Notes under the pieces: generated by a model | What the model was told of the DNA's origin: nothing | Databases searched by the model: none | What the model saw: only the letters and a program-made list of their open reading frames with translations | Shown here: positions 52,918-62,318 of the stretch, piece by piece | Numbering within the stretch: position 1 is the stretch's first letter | Layout: each line of letters opens with the position of its first letter | Assembly: GCA_039030555.1 (NCBI GenBank) | Contig: JBCCDY010000003.1 | Coordinates: forward strand, 62,001 to 126,000 | Source: JBCCDY01 sp039030555 | Lineage (GTDB): Bacteria > Bacteroidota > Bacteroidia > Cytophagales > Cyclobacteriaceae | Direction: 5' to 3' | DNA: 64,000 bases | Made by a program: the position numbers and the translations under genes

Positions 52918-55395
52918 TTACTCATTTACGAAAACACGTTTAATACGCTGACCTACATTGGTTAGTAATTCGTAAGGTATTGTTCCTATTTCTTTCGCAT
53001 GATTGAGAATTGAGAAATCAGGGCTAAAAATAATTACCTCATCGTCTTCTTCTACGTCGATGTTAGTAACGTCAATCATCGTCATGTCCATACAAATATT
53101 TCCAATAACAGGAGCTGACTTGCCTTTAATCATCATTTTTCCAACACCGTTCGAAAACCTTCGGTCATAGCCATCGGCATATCCAATATTAACTACCGCT
53201 ATTGTTTTATCTACATTCACCTTACCCATTCGTGAGTAGCCAACTGTCTGTCCGGCCTTAACGTTCTTCACTTGTGCTATTCTTGATTTCAGCGTTCCAA
53301 TAGGCTGTAAGTGATTTTGTCTTTTTCCGGTTGTATCTATGCCATAAAGCCCTATGCCCAAACGTACCATATCCAAATGATAATCCGGAAGCTGAATAAT
53401 ACCGGGTGAATTCAAGGCATGTTTTATTATCCGATATCCCAAAGTAGCTTCAATTTTTTCAGACAGTCTCAAAAAGAGCTCGACCTGTGATTTGGAGAAA
53501 TCATTTTCAGCTACATCGTCGGAAGCCGCTAGGTGGGTAAAAATCGTTTTGACCTTGAGGTCTTGACTGTCGGCTTTCAATAATTCACATAGCTCATCAA
53601 TTTCACTTTCCAAAAAACCTAACCTATTCATTCCGCTATCAATCTTCAGATGGAAATTCAGGGGTCCGTTTTCCTTTGAAAAGTCGATCAAAGTATTCAG
53701 CATCTTAAAACTGAATATTTCAGGCTCAAGCTGATACCTTTTCATAAGTCCAAATTGGTCTTCATGGGAATTCATAACCATTATGGGCAAATGGATGCCG
53801 TTCTGTCTCAAAAACACAGCTTCATCGGTATAGGCTACTGCCAGGTAATCTACTTTATGATATTGAAGCAGATTAGCTACTTCCAGACTCCCTGAACCAT
53901 AAGCAAAAGCTTTCACCATCACCATGATTTTTGTTTTCTGATCGATCTGTGACCTATAAAAATTCAGATTATGAGTGAGCGCAGAAAGATTAATGATCAG
54001 TTCAGTATCATGTGTTTTATCTTGAAGGGCGTCAACTATTTTTTCGAAACGGAAATTTCTTGCGCCTTTAATCAGTATCACTTCATCGGTGAATTCCGTA
54101 TGATCAAGCTGTTTTAGAAAGTCATCTGTTGCATTAAAGAATTCTGAGGGGGTTGAAAATAAATCCTTATTTCTACTTAAAGACTCTCCAATACCGATGA
54201 AACAATCAATTCTTTTTGACTCTAGTAGATCGCTGATCTTTTTGTAAAGCTTTTCATCTGATTCAGAAGATTGTAGGATATCAGATAGAATTACTCTATG
54301 AACTCTTTTCTGTTTTTGACTGATTAAAAAATCCAATGCAATCTCCAGTGCAGAAAGATCATTATTGTAAGTATCATCGATTATGTAATTATTGTTTTTA
54401 GCTCTCTTGAGCTGAAGTCTCATTTTTACGGGTTCAAGCAGTAGAAACCCTTCTGAAATGGTCTTTTCATTGAAACCGAGAAATAGAAGCGTGCAAATGC
54501 AATGGATAAGATTTTCTAAAGAGGCTGAATCGGAAAAAGGAGGGGAGAATTCGAAAATTTTATCTTCATACTTTACAGAAATCAGATTTTTATCTTTTTC
54601 TAATAACTGAAATGTAGAATTCTCATGAGTAGACCAATCCAAAAGTTGAGTCTGATTTGATTTTGCTAACTCGTTCAGGGCGGTATTTATTTCCCTGTAT
54701 TCGGAAGGGTAAATAACGGTATTGCAGTTTTTGAAGAGCATAGATTTTTCTTCTGCTTTTTCTAATCTGCTACTGAATCCCTGATCATGGGCGGGTCCGA
54801 TATTCGTAAAAATGCCGATGGTAGGCTGAATGATCTTTTCAAGCTTCTCCATTTCGCCGGTTTTAGAAATACCAGCTTCGAAGATTCCGAAATTATGCTC
54901 TGAATCAATCTTCCAAACGGATAAAGGTACTCCGACCTGAGAATTATAACTCCCAGGATTTTTCACGACGCTATATTTACTTTCAAGTATGATGCTCAGC
55001 CATTCTTTAATAATTGTTTTCCCGTTACTTCCGGTTATTGCAACAACCTCTTTCAGGCTTGATGAAAAATGGCCTCGCTTCCATCTTGCAAGCTCTTGAA
55101 GAGCAGAGCCTGTATCGTATACACGAAAAATATTGGCTTCGGATAATCCTTCTTGTTTGGATTCTGACTGAATAATGAAATTTCGAATGCCCTGATTATA
55201 AAGGCTTTGCAAATAGTCGTGACCATCATGGCGATTACCTTTTAAGGCAATGAAAGTAGATCCATAAGCTATTATAGGTTTTCGGCTATCAATGAAGATT
55301 TCGTTGATAGGTAAATCTTCCCCGCTTTGAACTGATCGACCTTTTATTATAAGATGAAGATTACTGAAACTTAGTATTTGGTCATTTTGGTTCAT
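52918..55395 (-). CDS. MurF-alanine racemase fusion
   Basis: 825 residues. The N-terminal half (about 1-450) is a UDP-N-acetylmuramoyl-tripeptide:D-Ala-D-Ala ligase with the ATP loop AITGSNGKT. The C-terminal half (about 455-825) is a PLP-dependent alanine racemase with the Lys motif MVKAFAYGSG and the GYADGYDR segment near the end. The fusion couples D-Ala supply to use in peptidoglycan precursor synthesis and is usual in Bacteroidota. Bounded by convergent small genes on its 3' side and a divergent gene on its 5' side. Confidence 0.94.
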   Translation of the reverse strand: MNQNDQILSFSNLHLIIKGRSVQSGEDLPINEIFIDSRKPIIAYGSTFIALKGNRHDGHDYLQSLYNQGIRNFIIQSESKQEGLSEANIFRVYDTGSALQELARWKRGHFSSSLKEVVAITGSNGKTIIKEWLSIILESKYSVVKNPGSYNSQVGVPLSVWKIDSEHNFGIFEAGISKTGEMEKLEKIIQPTIGIFTNIGPAHDQGFSSRLEKAEEKSMLFKNCNTVIYPSEYREINTALNELAKSNQTQLLDWSTHENSTFQLLEKDKNLISVKYEDKIFEFSPPFSDSASLENLIHCICTLLFLGFNEKTISEGFLLLEPVKMRLQLKRAKNNNYIIDDTYNNDLSALEIALDFLISQKQKRVHRVILSDILQSSESDEKLYKKISDLLESKRIDCFIGIGESLSRNKDLFSTPSEFFNATDDFLKQLDHTEFTDEVILIKGARNFRFEKIVDALQDKTHDTELIINLSALTHNLNFYRSQIDQKTKIMVMVKAFAYGSGSLEVANLLQYHKVDYLAVAYTDEAVFLRQNGIHLPIMVMNSHEDQFGLMKRYQLEPEIFSFKMLNTLIDFSKENGPLNFHLKIDSGMNRLGFLESEIDELCELLKADSQDLKVKTIFTHLAASDDVAENDFSKSQVELFLRLSEKIEATLGYRIIKHALNSPGIIQLPDYHLDMVRLGIGLYGIDTTGKRQNHLQPIGTLKSRIAQVKNVKAGQTVGYSRMGKVNVDKTIAVVNIGYADGYDRRFSNGVGKMMIKGKSAPVIGNICMDMTMIDVTNIDVEEDDEVIIFSPDFSILNHAKEIGTIPYELLTNVGQRIKRVFVNE

Positions 55396-55511
55396 GAAGA
55401 AATTTTATTGGGCAAGTAAACTGGGCGACAAGCTTATTGAGTTGAAATAATTAATATCTGTGAACTTTTTATTAAATTTAAAGTTCTGACATAAATTAAA
55501 AATGAACGACT

Positions 55512-55826
55512 TTGGATTTAATTATTGATTCCAAAAAATTCCTGACAGTTTGTACTCTACTTTTTTTCTCTTTCGCATTAGACGCAAATGCGATTGGACT
55601 TGTTCAAAAACCCTACGAGACACTCGAATCTACTGAAATTGGTGGATCTTCTCCGGAAATAGAACAAGATAGTGCCTTTAGAAATCTAAAGCGTGGGCCG
55701 CTCTTGCTAAATCATATTAATAATTCCATTGTAGAAGAGGATGATTCCGAAGAAAGTGTGTCTACACTTTCATTTAATTTCATTCAATATGTAATCGGAA
55801 AATTTAAAATTCAGGACTATCTCTAA
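55512..55826 (+). CDS. Small exported protein of unknown function
   Basis: 104 residues with a signal peptide (FLTVCTLLFFSFALDANA) and an acidic remainder (EEDDSEES near 80). The frame has no ATG; TTG at 55512 is the best start, as a stop lies just upstream. An ATG ten bases earlier is out of frame and ends after eight codons. It overlaps the CHAT gene by four bases, tail to tail. No family recognised. Confidence 0.55.
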   Translation: MDLIIDSKKFLTVCTLLFFSFALDANAIGLVQKPYETLESTEIGGSSPEIEQDSAFRNLKRGPLLLNHINNSIVEEDDSEESVSTLSFNFIQYVIGKFKIQDYL

Positions 55827-58762
55827 TTCATTAGGATAAAAGCTCCCCAGTAAAATGGTTCTTTGTACTCCTCTTTAAGTATGTTTTGTGCATACAGAAA
55901 AGATTCCAATTTATCGCCAGTAGATATCCATTTTGAATAGAAATTCGTCATTAATTTCTGGGTAGCTGCGTCGTCCACTTTCCAGAGACTCATCATAATG
56001 GTTGACGCTCCCGCAATTTGAAAAGCCCTTTGGAGCCCGTACACACCCTCACCCGATTTTGATTCACCTAAGCCTGTTTCGCATGCACTTAAAACAACCA
56101 TTTCGGTATCGTTGAGGTCAAGATTCATAGCTTCATAGGCCGTGAGTATGCCATTATCTGAAGTGCTTACTTCTCTGACATTCAGATTTTCAACTGTTGA
56201 TTCAGCATTGGCCAGCATTAGCCCGGATCTTAATAGTGGGTTTTCTTTAGCTTTACTTATTTCAACCCCATAAACTACGTCTTCTCCTTCCGGCAAATCA
56301 TTTAGAAAATACCCATGGGTCGCAATATGAAGAACATCAGGATTATTCACTTTCTCCTTTAAAACAGATTCGCTAGCCTGTTTTTCCGTAAACTGAGACA
56401 CATTCAATCCATTTCTTTTGGCCAAACCTCCTATTTTTTCCAACTCGACTTTTGTGCCTGGAAGCTCAGCTATGCTGCCTGAGTTGCCGAAATCAGGATA
56501 TCCGAACATGAGCAAGTCCGAAGCTTTCCCTTTTTTGAGCAAGGCTATTTTATCTATATCACGAGTGCTGGTTAAGTTGACGAATTGATACTTTTCACTT
56601 AGAAATGATCCTTCATCGGTTTTTAAGGTGTTTAGGTTGATTTGATTATAAATTCCATCGGAGGAAATGAAAATTCTGGCACCATCGGTAATTAAGGGTT
56701 CTATTGGCTTCCAGTAATTATCATAAGATATGTTATCATCAACTTTATACTGGATTGACCTTTTATAATAAGATGATAATTTCCCTTCCAGATCATTTCC
56801 ATTTTCTATCACAGCCAATTTTTTGCGCCCAGATTGATCTAAAATTAAGGCACCATAAATCACCTGATCTTCAAATCTTTTCTTGAATTTTGGTATCCGA
56901 ATTATTTCGATGGCAAGCTCATTCGCCGATAATTTTTCGCTTAGATCGGAGCTCGTAATTTGGTTTATGGAATTACTTTGAGCGAATAAAGAGGACTTCT
57001 GATTCAGGGCCCTTTCCAATTGATTAGAAGCTTTTTCGAGCGAATCAATGTTGATGTTTCTTTCCCCGACATCACGTTTAGATAAAGTATAATAATAGCC
57101 CAATTCCTCTTTTAGTACTTTCCATTGTGAATACAATGATTTGAGCTCTTCATCATCACCGGAGAGGATTTTGTTCCGGAGTTTCGAAGAGGTATTGAAT
57201 AAAATACCTTTCGTTGTTAACTGTAAATCATAAAGGTCATCTAATAAAGTTTCGTCAGATTTGTGGTTCTCCATAGCAAAAGCATAGAATTTTAATATGG
57301 AAGGCCGGTTTTTTGACCAGAATTTTGACTTTTCGTTTTCGCTCATTGCAGGGAAAAATTTAACCAATTGCTCAAGGATCAATTCATTTAAATCCCTGAA
57401 AGAGGTGGAAGCATTTTGAATATCTCCCATATTCCATTCAACAACCGCTTTGTTTTCAAGGCTTTTTAAATAATCGGGATGCGTCTCTTCGTAATTGGCT
57501 AGTATCAATTCTTCACTTCTTAAAATATTATTCAGGGCTTCATCGTAATCGTCGACAAGCAGTTGGTATTTGGCCAGATTGAGAAGGGTATTACTGTAGG
57601 TTGGGTGGTTGACGGAGAATTTTTTCTCGTAAATATCCAATGCATTTTTCAATAAGGCCTCAACTCGCTCTGTTTTGCCCTGCTCCAGATAAAGTGCCGA
57701 GAGAATGACCTGTATATCTGCATAGTCCTGATGTTTTCTTCCGAAACGTGCTTCTTTTAATTTTTTAAGTGCCAAAAGTTCTTTTTCAGCATCTTGATAA
57801 ATCTTTTGCGCTTTTAGAATGAGTGCTTTGTTGATCCTGATTTTACTGTAGTCTGCACTTTTCTTACTCAATTTATCAGATGCCAGTTCCAAGGCTTGAT
57901 TTATAGATGTAGAGGCATTTTTGTATTGACCAACTTCCTGATAAAGCATAGCCAGGTTGTTATTCAGAATGGCCAGGTCAAGTTTTATTTCATCTTTTCG
58001 GCCTTCCAGAATTTGCTTTGAAGCCATCAGGTATTCTTCACTCTTAGTGTAGTTTCCAAACTCATGTTCCAAAAGTGCTATGTTGTTGTAAACAGAAGCT
58101 AGTGCAAGGCTTTCAGATCCGATCTGAGACTTAATAAACTCTATAGTGGATTTATTTAGTTGCTCTGCAAATGAATATTGACCAACGGAGTGATAAAAAA
58201 TCCCAAAATTGATTAAGCTTTTGGCAATAGCATAGTAATCGGGAGTCGTTAGCGTATCCATTACAGGTTCAGGAATATATGCTGTAATAGAATCCAGAGG
58301 AGAGCCTGGGTTCATCACAAAACCTAGTAATGCTGTAGAGGAAAAATAAGGTCTGAGTGCTTCAGAGAAATTGAATAATGCTGCCTGTTTATTGATCACT
58401 AAACTTGTTCCACCCGATCTATTGAAGTCAAATGCTTGCTGATACGCCTTAAGGTTTGGTTTCTTAACACCCTGCTCTTCATCTTCGTAATTCTTTGCCA
58501 GGAAAAGAAATACATTCTGATCATCGTCCCTACTTGTGAAGAACGATACCTTTTCAGCTTGAGAGAGAGCAAAATTGTAATAGGTAGTATCTTTAACCAG
58601 CTGTTTCAGTTGCATATTTTCAAAGGCAACCTTCTCACGTTCAGCCTGGTCTTCCTTCATGCCTTCAGCGGTTTGTTCCAGAAACTTACCGAACTTTTTA
58701 CCAAATTGTGCCTGGATGTTGCTTATCAGGAAGCATATTAAAATTGCTAGGATGAACCTCAT
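55823..58762 (-). CDS. TPR-CHAT caspase-like protease, exported
   Basis: 979 residues: signal peptide (AILICFLISNIQAQ), a long TPR array (about 190-480; repeats such as NNIALLEHEFGNYTKSEEYL and NNLAMLYQEVGQY), a helical linker, and a C-terminal CHAT domain (about 680-979). The catalytic pair is intact: His816 in HIATHGYF and Cys894 in SACETGLGE. CHAT is a clan CD (caspase-like) peptidase fold. The signal peptide places it outside the cytoplasm, unlike HetF-like or Craspase proteins. No effector, receptor or toxin gene is adjacent. Substrate unknown. Confidence 0.88.
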   Translation of the reverse strand: MRFILAILICFLISNIQAQFGKKFGKFLEQTAEGMKEDQAEREKVAFENMQLKQLVKDTTYYNFALSQAEKVSFFTSRDDDQNVFLFLAKNYEDEEQGVKKPNLKAYQQAFDFNRSGGTSLVINKQAALFNFSEALRPYFSSTALLGFVMNPGSPLDSITAYIPEPVMDTLTTPDYYAIAKSLINFGIFYHSVGQYSFAEQLNKSTIEFIKSQIGSESLALASVYNNIALLEHEFGNYTKSEEYLMASKQILEGRKDEIKLDLAILNNNLAMLYQEVGQYKNASTSINQALELASDKLSKKSADYSKIRINKALILKAQKIYQDAEKELLALKKLKEARFGRKHQDYADIQVILSALYLEQGKTERVEALLKNALDIYEKKFSVNHPTYSNTLLNLAKYQLLVDDYDEALNNILRSEELILANYEETHPDYLKSLENKAVVEWNMGDIQNASTSFRDLNELILEQLVKFFPAMSENEKSKFWSKNRPSILKFYAFAMENHKSDETLLDDLYDLQLTTKGILFNTSSKLRNKILSGDDEELKSLYSQWKVLKEELGYYYTLSKRDVGERNINIDSLEKASNQLERALNQKSSLFAQSNSINQITSSDLSEKLSANELAIEIIRIPKFKKRFEDQVIYGALILDQSGRKKLAVIENGNDLEGKLSSYYKRSIQYKVDDNISYDNYWKPIEPLITDGARIFISSDGIYNQINLNTLKTDEGSFLSEKYQFVNLTSTRDIDKIALLKKGKASDLLMFGYPDFGNSGSIAELPGTKVELEKIGGLAKRNGLNVSQFTEKQASESVLKEKVNNPDVLHIATHGYFLNDLPEGEDVVYGVEISKAKENPLLRSGLMLANAESTVENLNVREVSTSDNGILTAYEAMNLDLNDTEMVVLSACETGLGESKSGEGVYGLQRAFQIAGASTIMMSLWKVDDAATQKLMTNFYSKWISTGDKLESFLYAQNILKEEYKEPFYWGAFILMN

Positions 58763-58888
58763 AAGAGCTTTTTTAAAGTGGCTTTAATCGCAATGAAAAT
58801 ACCTTTTACCTAACAACATCACAATTATTTTTTTGATGTTAACGGAATGAAAATAGTAGGTTGGTCAATTAAATCCTCAACCAGCCAT

Positions 58889-59623
58889 TTAGTCTTTGGA
58901 AGATGAAATAAGCGATTCTATCTCTTCTAGTTTGAGCTTGCCTTCATAATAGGCTTTACCGAAAATGACTCCAAATAATCCCATTTCATTAAGTTGTTTT
59001 ATATCATCGATTCCACGAACGCCACCGCTAGCAAGCAACCCGATATCTGGAAATTTTTTTAAAATCTTTTCATAGAGGTTAAATGCAGGCCCTTCCAGGC
59101 TTCCATCTTTAGAAATATCAGTGGTTTTTACATATTTAAGTCCCCTTGAATAAAAGAAATCGATATGATCATAAAGATCCATGTCCGACTTTTTTTGCCA
59201 ACCTCTAAAAACTACTTTTTCTTTGAGGCTATCAGCAGCTAGCGTCACTTTTTCTCTTCCATAGGTCACTACCCACTCCGAAAATAGCTCTGGATTCGTA
59301 ACCGCGATAGAAGCGGCAGTTACATAAGCGCCACCATATTCAAAAATTTTACTGATATCACCATCGGTTTGCGCACCTCCTGCAAAATCGATATTAAGAG
59401 ATGTATGAGCTGCCATGGCTTCAAGCACATGATAATTTACCGGAGAACCCTTTCTGGCGCCATCCAGATCAACCAGATGAACGGTCTTTATTCCATGATC
59501 CTGGAACCGGCGAGCGAAATCAATAGGTGATTCTTTATACTCTTCTGTTTTTGAAAAATCGCCCTGACGGATTCTGACACATTTTCCGTTTTGTATCCAA
59601 ATGGATGGAATAATATCTATCAT
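58889..59623 (-). CDS. HisA-family TIM-barrel protein with altered active site
   Basis: 244 residues closely following the HisA pattern: HLVDLDGARKG near 49, DFAGGAQTD near 79, TDISKDGSLEGP near 168 and ASGGVRGIDDI near 205. HisA isomerises ProFAR to PRFAR in histidine synthesis. The N terminus reads IIPSIWIQNGKC, with Trp9 where HisA has the catalytic Asp (usual IIPAIDI). The second catalytic Asp (Asp131) seems present. No other his gene is in the window. It may be a paralogue with a different reaction, or a HisA with changed chemistry. Confidence 0.75.
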   Translation of the reverse strand: MIDIIPSIWIQNGKCVRIRQGDFSKTEEYKESPIDFARRFQDHGIKTVHLVDLDGARKGSPVNYHVLEAMAAHTSLNIDFAGGAQTDGDISKIFEYGGAYVTAASIAVTNPELFSEWVVTYGREKVTLAADSLKEKVVFRGWQKKSDMDLYDHIDFFYSRGLKYVKTTDISKDGSLEGPAFNLYEKILKKFPDIGLLASGGVRGIDDIKQLNEMGLFGVIFGKAYYEGKLKLEEIESLISSSKD

Positions 59624-59846
59624 AATATTCTAATGAAGCTCAATTCAATACTAAAAGATAAGATTAAATCACTCCGTCATGCTCTTGTCCGATAAGGAAA
59701 CCTTAATCTTTCAGAGAAATAATTTATAAAATATCAAGGATATCCAAGCCACTATGCTTCGAGGAATTGTCGGATTCTGATACTTATCTTTTTGGCATTG
59801 CGGTGCCAATTTAGAAAAGGAGAACATAAGAATGCAAGGACACAAT

Positions 59847-59873
59847 TAAAGTTCCTTTCATGAAAGAACTTTA
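59847..59873. terminator. Hairpin at the 3' end of the response-regulator gene
   Basis: TAAAGTTC-C-TTTCA/TGAAA-GAACTTTA forms a 13-bp stem with one bulged C and almost no loop. It overlaps the regulator's stop codon. A T-run follows on the plus strand only, so as a terminator for the minus-strand operon it is weak. Confidence 0.4.
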
Positions 59874-60581
59874 TTTTTCAACCTCAAGTCCTGTAACCAG
59901 CCTAAATCCTTGTCCATGAATGGTCAAGATTTGTAACGCAGAATCTTCTTTTAAAATTTTCCTAAGCTTGGTGATGTAAACATCCATACTACGTGCATTG
60001 AAGTAGGTATCGTCCTTCCAGATCAACTTGAGGGCTTCCGATCTATTTAAAGTCCTGTTTACATTTTTAACAAGCAGTTCAAGCAACTGACTTTCTTTGG
60101 AGGTTAGTTTTCTGGTGTTGTACTCAGAGCTTAAATTTTGTCCCTGAACGTCGAATTCAAACTTGCCAATATTGTATTTCTGTATTTTAGGTTGAAGTAT
60201 TTGTTGGCCTGCTCTCTTTCTAATGGAGTTGATTCTTAGTAAAAGCTCTTCCATACTAAAGGGCTTTGTAAGATAGTCGTCTGCCCCAAGCTTTAAGCCT
60301 TCTATGATATCGGTTTTCATAGACTTCGCGGTCAGAAAAACAATGGGTACGTGCTCATCGATTTCCCGTACTTCCTTTGCAAGCGTAAAGCCATCTTTTT
60401 TGGGCATCATGATATCGAAAATGCAGAAGTCGTAAGAATTTGATTTAAAACTCTTTAGTCCTTCAACTCCGTCTCTGCAAAGTGTGGTTTTATAACCTTT
60501 CAGATCTAGGTATTCCGATAAGATTTCTCCCAGGTTTTGGTCGTCTTCCACAACCAGAAGTTGTGGCTTATTGCTTTCCAT
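59871..60581 (-). CDS. OmpR-family response regulator
   Basis: 236 residues. Receiver domain (about 7-120) with the phosphoacceptor Asp56 in CIFDIMMPKKDG, acidic pair VVEDDQ and Lys in YLTKPFSMEE. C-terminal winged-helix domain (about 138-232) with LTSKESQLLELL and SMDVYITKLRKIL. Binds DNA as a tandem dimer on direct repeats when phosphorylated. It overlaps its kinase gene by 14 bp. Likely target site: four TTAAC boxes at 62233-62268. Confidence 0.94.
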   Translation of the reverse strand: MESNKPQLLVVEDDQNLGEILSEYLDLKGYKTTLCRDGVEGLKSFKSNSYDFCIFDIMMPKKDGFTLAKEVREIDEHVPIVFLTAKSMKTDIIEGLKLGADDYLTKPFSMEELLLRINSIRKRAGQQILQPKIQKYNIGKFEFDVQGQNLSSEYNTRKLTSKESQLLELLVKNVNRTLNRSEALKLIWKDDTYFNARSMDVYITKLRKILKEDSALQILTIHGQGFRLVTGLEVEK

Positions 60582-62190
60582 GAGGTAAGTATATTTCGAA
60601 ATTACAACCTGAGGTCTTATTGCTTTTTACTTTGATGGTTCCGTGATGCTCCTTGATGATTGACTTAGAATAATGTAATCCTAATCCGAACCCCTTTACA
60701 TTATGCAGGTTGCCTGTATGAACCCTATAGAACTTATCAAAGATGTGTTCTTTATCATCACTTTTTATTCCGATACCATTGTCGGATATGCTGATGATGA
60801 TCCCTGAAGCAATATTTTTGGTTTGAATGCTGATATAGGGTTCTTCTTCCGTGTATTTCACTGCATTATCGAGCACGTTGAAAATGGCATTTGTTAGATG
60901 GAGCTCATCTCCGGTCACATGGGTATTTTTAGCTAAAAACTTCTCCTCTATCTTGCCATTTCTGGATTCTATATTCAAACGTATGCGATCAATTTGCTTT
61001 TCGAGTACACTCTGAAGATCAAAAAGATCCTTTTTCAACTTCAGGCTTTCTTTGTCCATGGTAGCTAATTGTAAAACTTTTTCTACCTGGCTGCCTAGTC
61101 GCTTGTTTTCTTCATCAATTACCTTTAGATATTTCGACAGCATCTTTTGCTCTCCTTGTATTTGAGGATCTCTTAAGGCTTCGGTAGCGAGTGCTACCGT
61201 AGAAATTGGTGTTTTAAACTCATGCGTCATGTTATTGATGAAGTCATTCTTAACCTCTGACAATTTTTTCTGCCGAATAACGACTTGCAGTACAAAACCA
61301 AAACAACTGATGATGACTCCTATGAAGAAAATGGATGATGCCAATGTAAACCATGTCCGCTCCAATATAAATTGACTTTCGTTCGGGAAATGCAGACTTA
61401 GTAAACTAGACTCCTGAAATTGTGTGTTGGGAAAAAGTTCTACCTGATATTCGGAGTCTTCAAGCTTTTCGACATGGTGAGGTTTCTGAACAATGAAGGT
61501 ATCCTTCGAAGGTGAAAAAACGGCAAAGCTGTATGTGATATCAATGCCCTTATTTTTGAGTTCGTTGGTAATTAGGGAGTCAATGCTAGTGGCATCAATC
61601 CTTTCTTCAAGTTGCTGGGACAGAATTATTTTATCAATTACGGAACTTACAAACTCCTTTTTTTCAATTAGAGGCTTATTTCCGCTGGAAAAGGTCTTTA
61701 TACTTAAATTTTGTGGGCTTGCTAACTGTTTTACCCTTTCACTATCGATTTTAATATCAAAACTGATTTCTTTATTCAGCCTCTCCATTTCTTCCTGGAG
61801 CTCCTCCGCATTTTTGACAAGCTCATTTAAGGATTCATCTTCTAAAAACTTCTCGTTAAGTCGGAAAGCAAAATCAAATTTTTGGTTTATGTGTGAAGGA
61901 TTGTTTTCGGCTGAATGCCTGTCCCGTCTTACATCCAAAACTATAATGGAATCGTCAGTTCCTATGGAGAACGCTTCCTGTTGAGCTCTTAGAAACTCAA
62001 AGGTCTTCCCGGCTATTTCGCCCTCCTCCAGTCTAACGGAAACCCTTTCAAGGGCGTCATGTACATCCTGATTAAATCGATCTTCTCCCAGTCGAATCGC
62101 TTCCTTGATCCAATAGACCTGAAACGCAATCAATCCAAGGAGTGCAATTGACATCAATCCGATGACCCATATGAATGTTTGTTTCTTCAC
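60568..62190 (-). CDS. Membrane sensor histidine kinase
   Basis: 540 residues from a GTG start. Two membrane helices (about 7-27 and 282-303) enclose a periplasmic sensor region of about 250 residues with coiled-coil parts. No HAMP is obvious. His kinase core: H-box NMTHEFKTPIS with His323, N-box NAIFNVLDNAVKY, and ATP-lid motifs DNGIGI and GFGLGLHYSK. It pairs with the overlapping response regulator. Divergent from the gene at 62319, with the phased boxes between. Confidence 0.93.
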   Translation of the reverse strand: MKKQTFIWVIGLMSIALLGLIAFQVYWIKEAIRLGEDRFNQDVHDALERVSVRLEEGEIAGKTFEFLRAQQEAFSIGTDDSIIVLDVRRDRHSAENNPSHINQKFDFAFRLNEKFLEDESLNELVKNAEELQEEMERLNKEISFDIKIDSERVKQLASPQNLSIKTFSSGNKPLIEKKEFVSSVIDKIILSQQLEERIDATSIDSLITNELKNKGIDITYSFAVFSPSKDTFIVQKPHHVEKLEDSEYQVELFPNTQFQESSLLSLHFPNESQFILERTWFTLASSIFFIGVIISCFGFVLQVVIRQKKLSEVKNDFINNMTHEFKTPISTVALATEALRDPQIQGEQKMLSKYLKVIDEENKRLGSQVEKVLQLATMDKESLKLKKDLFDLQSVLEKQIDRIRLNIESRNGKIEEKFLAKNTHVTGDELHLTNAIFNVLDNAVKYTEEEPYISIQTKNIASGIIISISDNGIGIKSDDKEHIFDKFYRVHTGNLHNVKGFGLGLHYSKSIIKEHHGTIKVKSNKTSGCNFEIYLPHGKQ

Positions 62191-62232
62191 GAGTTACCAA
62201 AAATACGTCAGAGAACGCTTCCAGTTTGGTTT

Positions 62233-62268
62233 TTAACGTTTTTTAACATCAATTAACCTCTTTTTAAC
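62233..62268. promoter_or_regulatory. Four phased TTAAC boxes, likely response-regulator operator
   Basis: TTAAC occurs at 62233, 62243, 62253 and 62264, spaced 10, 10 and 11 bp, so all face the same side of the helix. OmpR-type regulators bind such direct repeats. The array lies in the divergent gap between the kinase gene (start 62190) and the exported-protein gene (start 62319), about 25 bp upstream of a TATAATTG (62291-62298), close to the -7 consensus; no -33 element is visible, as expected for an activated promoter. Confidence 0.6.
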
Positions 62269-62318
62269 TACCGGAAAGCTCTAATCGCAGTATAATTGTT
62301 TAATCAAAATCAACAATC

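Noticed and set aside
61493..61984. 163-codon plus-strand ORF opposite the histidine kinase
   Set aside because: Antisense shadow of the kinase's periplasmic domain; Ser/Leu-rich with no domain.
62198..62205. TATTTTTG on the minus strand as a promoter -7 box for the kinase gene
   Set aside because: It would start transcription only a few bases before the GTG and lacks a -33 TTG at 17-23 bases.
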